This document shows, piece by piece, positions 1-5,472 of a DNA stretch of 5,832 nt (positions are counted from its first letter, which is position 1; each line of letters begins with the position of its first letter). The notes below the pieces were generated by a model that was given only the letters and a program-made list of their open reading frames with translations, had not been told where the DNA came from and did no database searches. The DNA is from a bacterium. GTDB lineage: Bacteria > SZUA-79 > Acidulodesulfobacterales > Acidulodesulfobacteraceae. The position numbers and the translations under genes were made by a program. The DNA lies in NCBI GenBank assembly GCA_021821565.1, contig JAKACI010000103.1, positions 1-5,832 of the forward strand. The letters run 5' to 3'.

Positions 1-1
1 T

Positions 2-2047
2 TCGCCTTACGGTTTAATTTTAACTTTTATAGTTTCTGAAAGACCTTATATTAAATATGTTAAATATTCTGGAAACGGGTCAGTATCGGTAAAAAAAATA
101 AAAAAAATAATTAATATTCAACTCGACACTCCTTACAGCGCATACAAGGGATTTAAGGCTTTAAAAATATTAAAATTTCTTTACTCGGCAGAAGGTTATT
201 ATAATGCTAAAATTAAGTTTAACAAGATAAAACTTTCGGGAAACTATGTCGGTTTAAATTTTGTTATAAATCAAAACTCTCCTGTTATGGTGTCTAAGGT
301 TACCCTGAGAGGAAATAGTTCATATCCTTCCGCAAAACTTTTAGGCATTATGAATATTCAAACAGTTAATATGCTTACGTGGATAACGGGAGCGGGAAAA
401 TTTGAAAAAGCAAAATTAAACAATCAGATTATGAAACTTTTAAGTTTTTATTATAATCATGGGTATATTAATGTAAGTGTAAAAAAACCGAAATTTATTT
501 TTTCAAAAAATAAAAAATTTGTTACGATAGTGTTGACCGTACATCAAGGTCCTCAATATAGAATATCCGATGTTAACGTTATAATGAAAAATAAAGATAA
601 GCACATTAAAGAATATAACTCTATCGTTAAACTTTTAAAAACTAAAGCAGGCAATATTTTTAACAGAAAAATGATAGAAAAGGATATCTTAAAAATCACT
701 AAATATTTGACTTACAGAGGTTATGCTTTTGCAAATGTAGAGCCGTCTATAAAAATAAGCAGAAAAAATAGATCGGTTTTTGTTCAACTCACAATCCATA
801 AAGGTAAAATTGCAAGATTCGGAAAGATTACTATTACAGGCAATGATGTAACTTACAGCTATGTTATTTTAAGAGCGTTAGTTTTATATCCCGGAGAAAA
901 ATACAACCCTGAATTGGTTAAAATATCGCGTAGAAATCTTAAAAATTTAAAATATTTTAAGCATGCCACTATAGTTACCGAAAAAGTTCCGGGGGGAAAC
1001 ATATTAAATGTAAAAGTTCATGTAAAAGAAGAAAATACCGGAAAATTTACTATAGGAGGCGGATATAGTTCGGCTACGGCATTTATGGCAATATCTTCAA
1101 TATCCGAATCAAACCTGTTCGGAACAGGCATATCCGCTTCTCTTAATGCTCAGGTGGGCGGACCTTACCAATCGTACAGTCTCAATATTCTGCAGCCATA
1201 TCTTACATATCTTTACGGAAGACCTCTTTCATTGGATGTGTCTCTATACGACACGTTTAATTCCCTTTACTATGAATTTGCATACCGTTCGGCAGGCGGC
1301 TCTGTTACGGTCGGATTTCCTTTATATAGGCGCATACTTACGGAATATGTAAGATATTTGATTGAACAGGATAGTTCGGTTATAATTCCAGGGTTGGCGA
1401 ATATACTTCCCCAAGGAAAGCTTTTAACAAGCGAAGTGTCTTTTACTACGGTTTATAATACTCTCAATAATCCCATGGTGCCTACGGCAGGAGACATGGC
1501 AAATTTCAGAGTAAGTTTTGCAGGTTCTCCTATTGGCGGAAATGATGATTTTCTTAAATTTACCGCTAAGGAAAATCATTATATTCCTTTGTGGTGGGGA
1601 ACATCGTTTATGACAAGCGCTCAGGCAGGCTATATAGACCCTACAAATTCTAATGTTCCATTGCCTATATATCAGCGGTTTTTTATCGGCGGTATTACCA
1701 ATACATATCCACTTCTCGGATTTATGTACGATTCTGTCGGGCCTACAGAAAACGGATTGCTTTATGGCGGCACAAGAATGTTTATCGTTGGAACAAAATA
1801 TCTTATTCCTATTATGAAAAAAATGGGATTTTATGGATTTTTATGGTGGAATGCGGGTAATGCTTGGACAACATCGCAGACAATTAATCCATTTAATCTT
1901 GATGAGGCAGCTGGTATAGGTTTTGACTGGTATTCGCCGTTCGGACCTATTGAAATAACATACGGTAAAATATTAGGAACGCCTATTAACGGAAATGCGG
2001 CTACCAGAATCCAATTTAGTATGGGTGAAGGTTTCGGGGGATTATAA
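2..2047 (+). CDS. bamA: BamA, outer-membrane beta-barrel assembly factor (Omp85 family), 5' end cut by window edge
   Basis: BamA is the central channel of the BAM complex and folds beta-barrel proteins into the outer membrane. The reading frame is open from base 2, so the ATG at 287 is internal and not the start; 681 residues are visible against about 810 in the E. coli precursor. The signal peptide and most of POTRA 1 lie upstream. Domains by similarity to E. coli: last strand of POTRA 1 (about 2-46, ending VSERP), POTRA 2 (47-277), POTRA 3 (278-550), POTRA 4 (551-805), POTRA 5 (806-1033, with FGKITITGND), then the 16-strand barrel, which opens with KEENTGKFTIGGGY. The protein ends FSMGEGFGGL, a beta-signal-like strand with three residues after the usual terminal aromatic. 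Oddity: the loop-6 VRGF motif reads LLGF (1712-1723), and its two acidic partner positions are also changed. Position ahead of skp and lpxD supports BamA rather than TamA. The family call is near certain. Confidence 0.96.
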   Translation, partial: SPYGLILTFIVSERPYIKYVKYSGNGSVSVKKIKKIINIQLDTPYSAYKGFKALKILKFLYSAEGYYNAKIKFNKIKLSGNYVGLNFVINQNSPVMVSKVTLRGNSSYPSAKLLGIMNIQTVNMLTWITGAGKFEKAKLNNQIMKLLSFYYNHGYINVSVKKPKFIFSKNKKFVTIVLTVHQGPQYRISDVNVIMKNKDKHIKEYNSIVKLLKTKAGNIFNRKMIEKDILKITKYLTYRGYAFANVEPSIKISRKNRSVFVQLTIHKGKIARFGKITITGNDVTYSYVILRALVLYPGEKYNPELVKISRRNLKNLKYFKHATIVTEKVPGGNILNVKVHVKEENTGKFTIGGGYSSATAFMAISSISESNLFGTGISASLNAQVGGPYQSYSLNILQPYLTYLYGRPLSLDVSLYDTFNSLYYEFAYRSAGGSVTVGFPLYRRILTEYVRYLIEQDSSVIIPGLANILPQGKLLTSEVSFTTVYNTLNNPMVPTAGDMANFRVSFAGSPIGGNDDFLKFTAKENHYIPLWWGTSFMTSAQAGYIDPTNSNVPLPIYQRFFIGGITNTYPLLGFMYDSVGPTENGLLYGGTRMFIVGTKYLIPIMKKMGFYGFLWWNAGNAWTTSQTINPFNLDEAAGIGFDWYSPFGPIEITYGKILGTPINGNAATRIQFSMGEGFGGL

Positions 2048-2208
2048 ATTAAATTAAAGTCATATAATTTGCATGAAATAAATAATTTGATATAAAAATA
2101 TTAATAATATTCAAGTTGTTTTAATTAAATATTATATTGTGTTCATTTTATTGAATAATTAAAATAAAATATAAATAAATAAATTTTATATAAAACTAAA
2201 AAACAATC

Positions 2209-2213
2209 GGAGG
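2209..2213 (+). promoter_or_regulatory. Ribosome binding site of skp
   Basis: GGAGG lies four bases before the ATG at 2218. It is the strongest Shine-Dalgarno sequence in the window and fixes the skp start. The rest of the 170-base gap after bamA (2048-2208) is nearly pure A and T; I see only a weak AATATT-AAT-AATATT dyad at 2097-2111 and no convincing promoter or terminator. Confidence 0.8.
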
Positions 2214-2217
2214 TTTT

Positions 2218-2745
2218 ATGGACAAAATAATTTCATTTTTTTCTATTTTCATTTTGTTGCTCGCATTAATTTTACTAAGTAATATTTCAAAAGCCGAAGC
2301 TGCCGGTTCTAAAATTGCAGTCGTAAATATGCAGAAAATAATTGCAATGTCAAAACAGGGAAAGAAAGCTAACGCTGTTCTTCATTCATTAGTGGTAAAA
2401 TATAAAGCAAAGTTAAGCGCTTTAAAACAAAAAATAACTTCACTTCATAATGATTTAAAGCAAAATTCATCAATAATGTCTTCGTCTGAAAAACTTAAAA
2501 AAACAAAAGAATTTGAAACTGATATTACTAATTTTTCTTCCGAGGAAAAACATATTCAAGGCGTGATTTCCGAAAAAAGATATAATCTATTAAAAGGGAT
2601 TTTTGAAAAAGCTAAAGTAATAATACAAAGTATTGCAAAACAAAAAGGCTATATACTTATTATTAATCGTCCGAATATAGTCGTTTACAGAGTTAATTCA
2701 ATTGATATTACCAATCAAGTTTTAAGCCGGATGAATTCAAAATAA
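2218..2745 (+). CDS. skp: Skp/OmpH family periplasmic chaperone
   Basis: Skp is a periplasmic holdase. In the known family a trimer with long coiled-coil arms grips unfolded outer-membrane proteins on their way to BamA. The 175-residue product is of normal family length. Residues 1-28 form a signal peptide: MDK, a long hydrophobic core (residues 4-20), then a probable signal peptidase I site at AEA-AG (after Ala28). The mature start KIAVVNMQKII matches the first strand of the OmpH domain, with the usual V-x-x-Q-K pattern. Residues about 45-125 are charged, Lys-rich and helical, fitting the coiled-coil arms. The end returns to the body domain with KQKGYILIINRPNIVVYRVNSIDITNQVL, close to the family's GYDLVLD...DIT-x-x-V ending. 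It follows bamA by 170 bases and precedes lpxD, as in many Proteobacteria. Sequence identity to E. coli Skp is low, as is usual in this family; the call rests on architecture, terminal motifs and position. Confidence 0.92.
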   Translation: MDKIISFFSIFILLLALILLSNISKAEAAGSKIAVVNMQKIIAMSKQGKKANAVLHSLVVKYKAKLSALKQKITSLHNDLKQNSSIMSSSEKLKKTKEFETDITNFSSEEKHIQGVISEKRYNLLKGIFEKAKVIIQSIAKQKGYILIINRPNIVVYRVNSIDITNQVLSRMNSK

Positions 2746-2757
2746 TTAAAATTCATA

Positions 2758-2813
2758 AATAATATATTTTATACAATAATATATTAAATAATATATTAAA
2801 TAATATATTAAAT
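2758..2813 (+). repeat. 12-bp AT tandem repeat between skp and lpxD
   Basis: Three perfect head-to-tail copies of AATAATATATTA occupy 2775-2786, 2787-2798 and 2799-2810, followed by the first three bases of a fourth. A diverged copy (11 of 12 matching, last base T) sits at 2758-2769, separated by five bases. Each unit contains the 10-bp palindrome TAATATATTA. The spacing puts successive palindromes about one helical turn apart. It may be simple slippage in AT-rich DNA or a site for an AT-binding protein; the sequence cannot decide. Confidence 0.85.
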
Positions 2814-2817
2814 TAAC

Positions 2818-2889
2818 TGCGCCGGTTTTATAAATTAATTAAATTTATTAAAAAATATAAAAAAATAAGAATTTTAATTTATTAGCGCA
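2818..2889 (+). other. Possible RNA fold in the lpxD leader
   Basis: Two separated complementary segment pairs nest together: TGCGC (2818-2822) with GCGCA (2885-2889), and ATAAATTAA (2830-2838) with TTAATTTAT (2874-2882). They give 14 base pairs with an asymmetric internal loop (7 and 2 bases) and a 35-base AT loop, ending eight bases before the lpxD ATG. A small competing hairpin, AACTG-CGC-CGGTT at 2815-2827, uses the left arm. The GC-rich patches are the only ones in this 152-base gap. It could regulate lpxD translation or be chance pairing in AT-rich sequence. Confidence 0.25.
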
Positions 2890-2897
2890 TATTTAAA

Positions 2898-3929
2898 ATG
2901 GATTACTCTATAAAAGAAATTGCAAACTTGTTATCTCTTAATATAATCGGCAAAGAAAACTTTGCCGATTTAAAAATAAAGGGTATAAATTCTTTAAAAG
3001 ATGCCGATAAAGATGAGATTAGTTTTATTTCAGACCGTAAATATATAAAATATATAAATGCAACAAAAGCCGCTGCGTTAATAATGGATTTTTCATTATT
3101 AAAAGATTATCCGTTAGAAAATTTAAAATTTACAATTTTAGATACAAAAAATCCTTATTTAGCTTTTGCCAAAGCCTCGCAATTGTTTTATAATTTTGAT
3201 AATGACGACACTTCGTCAAATCAATTTTTGCTTGACGACGCTTTCATTGATAAAACTGTAATAATAGGCGGCGGTACGATAATATATCCTAATGTCTGTA
3301 TAGAAAAAGAATCTAAAATAGGGAAAAATTGTAAAATTATGCATGGAGTATTTATAGGACAAAATGTAAATATAGGGGATAATGTTATTATTTATCCAAA
3401 TGTTACCGTTTATAACAAATCTAATATCGGCAATAATTGCATTATGCACGCAGGTTCAGTTATTGGAAGCGACGGATTTGGATATGCTAAAGATGGTAAA
3501 GAGTATGTCAAAATAATACACTCGGGAAATGCCGTATTAGAAGATGATGTTGAGATAGGAGCTTTAACTTCGGTAGATAGAGGAGCTATCGGTTCTACGA
3601 TTATAAAAAAAGGAACAAAAATAGACAATCTCGTTCAAATTGCCCACAATGTTTTAGTAGGCAAAAATTGCGCTATCGCTTCTCAAACAGGCATTGCAGG
3701 AAGTACCGTTATAGGAGATAATGTAATTATGGGCGGTCAAGTCGGGGTATCAGGACATTTAACTATCGGAAATAATGTAATGATAGCCGCACAAGCCGGT
3801 ATATCGCATGACATTAAAGATAATGAAGTTGTCGCGGGTTCCCCCGCTATACCGATTAAAGAATGGCGTGTTTCAATGGTTTTATTTAAAAAATTACCTG
3901 AATTATTTAATAAAATCAAAAAGATATAA
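2898..3929 (+). CDS. lpxD: LpxD, UDP-3-O-acylglucosamine N-acyltransferase
   Basis: LpxD transfers an (R)-3-hydroxyacyl chain from acyl carrier protein to the 2-amino group of UDP-3-O-acyl-glucosamine, the third step of lipid A synthesis, in the cytoplasm. The product has 343 residues, as usual. Residues 1-105 form the N-terminal uridine-binding domain, with ISFISDRKYI carrying Phe43 and Tyr49, which match the uracil-stacking aromatic pair known from LpxD structures. Residues about 112-315 are left-handed beta-helix hexapeptide repeats (IGxN-type turns); the C-terminal helix is about 318-343. His250 in VQIAHNVLVG aligns with the catalytic His239 of E. coli. GSDGFGYA (190-197) and EDDVEIGA are conserved. 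Oddity: the usual KIPQ-x-G reads KIIHSG (205-210). The ATG is the first in frame after a TAG at 2883, and its N-terminus matches the family, but no Shine-Dalgarno is visible. It lies 152 bases after skp and 99 bases before fabZ. Confidence 0.97.
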   Translation: MDYSIKEIANLLSLNIIGKENFADLKIKGINSLKDADKDEISFISDRKYIKYINATKAAALIMDFSLLKDYPLENLKFTILDTKNPYLAFAKASQLFYNFDNDDTSSNQFLLDDAFIDKTVIIGGGTIIYPNVCIEKESKIGKNCKIMHGVFIGQNVNIGDNVIIYPNVTVYNKSNIGNNCIMHAGSVIGSDGFGYAKDGKEYVKIIHSGNAVLEDDVEIGALTSVDRGAIGSTIIKKGTKIDNLVQIAHNVLVGKNCAIASQTGIAGSTVIGDNVIMGGQVGVSGHLTIGNNVMIAAQAGISHDIKDNEVVAGSPAIPIKEWRVSMVLFKKLPELFNKIKKI

Positions 3930-3961
3930 AATATATTTTAATCGCTTATATTTTTTTAAAA

Positions 3962-4002
3962 TATTGCTAATATTTACAACAATATTTAGCAATAAGCAAT
4001 AT
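3962..4002 (+). other. Hairpin with two alternative right arms between lpxD and fabZ
   Basis: The left arm TATTGCTAATATT (3962-3974) pairs with 3981-3994 to give 13 base pairs with a single bulged T (3987) around the six-base loop TACAAC. The right-hand AGCAATA (3988-3994) is immediately duplicated (3995-4001), and ATATTGCT (3961-3968) can pair over eight bases with 3995-4002 instead. The element ends 12 bases before the fabZ ribosome binding site. No T-run follows it, so it is not a standard terminator. It may stabilise the processed mRNA or control fabZ translation; both are inference. Confidence 0.45.
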
Positions 4003-4014
4003 CAAATTATATTT

Positions 4015-4020
4015 AAAGGT
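4015..4020 (+). promoter_or_regulatory. Ribosome binding site of fabZ
   Basis: AAAGGT lies eight bases before the ATG at 4029. It favours this start over the in-frame Met14 codon at 4068, which has no good Shine-Dalgarno at a usable distance. Confidence 0.65.
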
Positions 4021-4028
4021 AATTAATT

Positions 4029-4508
4029 ATGGACATTAAAACTGAAGCGGAAACATCTTCTTGCGTTATGGATATTAAAGAGATAATGAGTCTTCTTCCG
4101 CATAGATTTCCATTTTTACTAATAGATAAAGTTGTCGGTCTTGAAAAAGGAAAGTTTATTAAAGCAATAAAAAATACAACTATGAATGAGCCTTTTTTTC
4201 AAGGTCATTTTCCTAATCATCCTGTTATGCCCGGAGTATTAATTTTAGAATCATTAGCTCAAGCAGGCGGTATCTTGGCTTATAAAACTGCCGAGGATGA
4301 TGCCATGAAAGATATGCTGACATATTTTATGGGAATTGATAAAGCAAGATTCAGAAAACCTATATTTCCCGGTAGTACTATAAATCTAAATGTCGAACTT
4401 ATTAAGAAAAAACAAATGATATGGGTATTTCATGGTACGGCATCAGTTGATAATATATTATGCTGCGAGGCAAATCTTATGGCATCTTTTGTTGCACATA
4501 ATAAATAA
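4029..4508 (+). CDS. fabZ: FabZ, 3-hydroxyacyl-ACP dehydratase
   Basis: FabZ dehydrates (3R)-hydroxyacyl-ACP to trans-2-enoyl-ACP in fatty acid elongation. It competes with LpxA and LpxD for the same hydroxyacyl-ACP, which explains its place in this cluster. The 159-residue product is a single hot-dog domain of normal length. LLPHRFPFLLID (residues 22-33) is the family's opening motif. GHFPNHPVMPGVLILESLAQAGG (residues 59-81) contains the catalytic pair His60 and Glu74, with the same 14-residue spacing as His49 and Glu63 of Pseudomonas FabZ. FMGIDKARFRKPIFPG (residues 100-115) is the second conserved block. The helix and motif arrangement fits FabZ better than FabA. Residues 1-13 (MDIKTEAETSSCV) extend beyond the conserved core and may vary between relatives; note that MDIK recurs at residues 14-17. 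The gene starts 99 bases after lpxD and ends 67 bases before lpxA. Confidence 0.97.
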   Translation: MDIKTEAETSSCVMDIKEIMSLLPHRFPFLLIDKVVGLEKGKFIKAIKNTTMNEPFFQGHFPNHPVMPGVLILESLAQAGGILAYKTAEDDAMKDMLTYFMGIDKARFRKPIFPGSTINLNVELIKKKQMIWVFHGTASVDNILCCEANLMASFVAHNK

Positions 4509-4575
4509 ATACATAAATAATGTAATTCAGATAAATTAGAATAAATTAATTTAAATTAAAAATATTTATTAGGTT

Positions 4576-5346
4576 ATGATAGATAAAACTGCGATAATAG
4601 GAGAAAATGTAACTGTTGATGATTCTACAAATATCGGTCCATATTGTGTAATTAAAGATAATGTTAAAATAGGCAAAAATAATAAAATTGCTTCCCATGT
4701 CGTTATAGAAGGTAATACGGAAATAGGCGATAATAACATAATATTTCAATTTGCGTCAATCGGTTCAGTCCCTCAAGATCTAAAATATAAAGGAGAAAAT
4801 ACAAGACTGATAATAGGCAGCAATAATATAATTAGAGAATATGCTACATTTAATCCGGGTACGGTAACAGGTAATTCAGTTACCGTTATAGGCAATTTTA
4901 ATCTTTTTATGATGTCAATCCATATAGCTCATGATTGTATTGTAGGAAATTATGCAATATTAGCTAATCATGCAACTCTTGCAGGACACGTGGAGATTAA
5001 CGATTTTGCTATACTCGGAGGTTTATGCGCCGTGCATCAATTTACAAAAATCGGCGAATCTGCTTTAATTTCAGGCGGAACGATGGTGGTTCAGGATATT
5101 CCTCCATATTTAATTGCATCAGGCGATAGAGCGAGGATTTACGGCATTAACAAAATAGGTCTTGAGAGGAGAGGTTTTTCAAAAGAAGAAATAGATGATG
5201 TAAAAAATGCATATAAAATAGTATATAGATCTAAATTGACAATTAAAAATGCTATTAATAAAATTAAAAGTGAAATAAATACTACTCCGATTGTAGAAAA
5301 ATTTATTGAATTTATATTAAATTCTAAACGCGGCATAACAAGATAA
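4576..5346 (+). CDS. lpxA: LpxA, UDP-N-acetylglucosamine O-acyltransferase
   Basis: LpxA catalyses the first committed step of lipid A synthesis, moving an (R)-3-hydroxyacyl chain from ACP to the 3-OH of UDP-GlcNAc in the cytoplasm; the active enzyme is a trimer. The 256 residues compare with 262 in E. coli. Residues 1-185 are hexapeptide-repeat beta-helix and about 187-256 the C-terminal helical domain. His119 in HIAHDC aligns with catalytic His125 of E. coli, and Asp120, His138 (LAGH) and His154 (AVHQF) align with Asp126, His144 and His160. Asn192, Arg198 and Arg199 in INKIGLERRGFS match E. coli Asn198, Arg204 and Arg205, while Ile194 stands where E. coli has Glu200. Gly167 aligns with Gly173, the E. 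coli chain-length ruler, suggesting that a long hydroxyacyl chain can fit. The N-terminus MIDKTAIIG matches the family, and a TAG at 4570 blocks any earlier start. The only Shine-Dalgarno-like bases (AGG, 4571-4573) are too close to the ATG. Confidence 0.97.
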   Translation: MIDKTAIIGENVTVDDSTNIGPYCVIKDNVKIGKNNKIASHVVIEGNTEIGDNNIIFQFASIGSVPQDLKYKGENTRLIIGSNNIIREYATFNPGTVTGNSVTVIGNFNLFMMSIHIAHDCIVGNYAILANHATLAGHVEINDFAILGGLCAVHQFTKIGESALISGGTMVVQDIPPYLIASGDRARIYGINKIGLERRGFSKEEIDDVKNAYKIVYRSKLTIKNAINKIKSEINTTPIVEKFIEFILNSKRGITR

Positions 5347-5404
5347 AGATAATATTGATAGATTAAAGCTACAGTGTTCGCTTATTAATTTAATGTTGAC
5401 CTTA

Positions 5405-5427
5405 GTTTAAAGTTTAAATAGTTTAAA
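5405..5427 (+). repeat. GTTTAAA direct-repeat cluster upstream of lpxI
   Basis: GTTTAAA occurs at 5405-5411, 5412-5418 and 5421-5427; the first two copies are in tandem and the third is two bases further on. Each contains the palindrome TTTAAA. The cluster sits about 45-70 bases before the lpxI start, a plausible operator position, but the motif is low-complexity in AT-rich DNA. Confidence 0.4.
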
Positions 5428-5444
5428 TTTTATATATGTATTAT

Positions 5445-5454
5445 ATTAGCTAAT
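5445..5454. repeat. 10-bp perfect palindrome before lpxI
   Basis: ATTAGCTAAT is a perfect dyad 18 bases before the lpxI ATG and contains the only GC pair in the 40 or so bases before that start. It may be a small operator or hairpin, or chance. Confidence 0.25.
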
Positions 5455-5472
5455 TTAATAATTATAATTTTA

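Noticed and set aside
287..289. ATG at 287 as the start of bamA
   Set aside because: The same frame is open back to base 2 and translates into recognisable POTRA sequence (VSERP, YSGN, SAEGYY), so this Met is internal to the protein.
1146..1352. Plus-strand 68-residue frame inside bamA, and another at 3808-4026 over the end of lpxD
   Set aside because: Both are out-of-frame overlaps of conserved genes with no recognisable product; the second mainly extends into the AT-rich gap before fabZ.
2069..2096. Sigma-70-type promoter before skp (TTGCAT, 16 bases, TATAAA)
   Set aside because: The -35 box matches at only three of six positions; near-consensus -10 boxes are everywhere in this AT-rich gap.
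2758..2813. CRISPR array
   Set aside because: The 12-bp units are directly adjacent with no spacers, are pure A and T, and no cas gene is present.
2815..2829. Rho-independent terminator after skp
   Set aside because: The stem is only five base pairs including a G-T wobble and the T-run is four bases, too weak to call.
3216..3449. Antisense open frame within lpxD, and similar ones at 3410-3628, 3737-3919, 4546-4749, 5139-5336 and 5628-5825
   Set aside because: They lie opposite well-supported conserved genes, have no ribosome binding sites or recognisable domains, and are expected shadows of AT-rich coding sequence.
4068..4070. Met14 codon as an alternative fabZ start
   Set aside because: It would give a more typical FabZ N-terminus, but it has no suitably placed Shine-Dalgarno, whereas the ATG at 4029 has AAAGGT at eight bases. 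It stays possible but less likely.
5396..5424. Sigma-70-type promoter before lpxI
   Set aside because: TTGACC is a good -35 match, but the hexamer 17 bases on (TAGTTT) matches the -10 consensus at only three of six positions, and AT-rich DNA yields such partial matches often.
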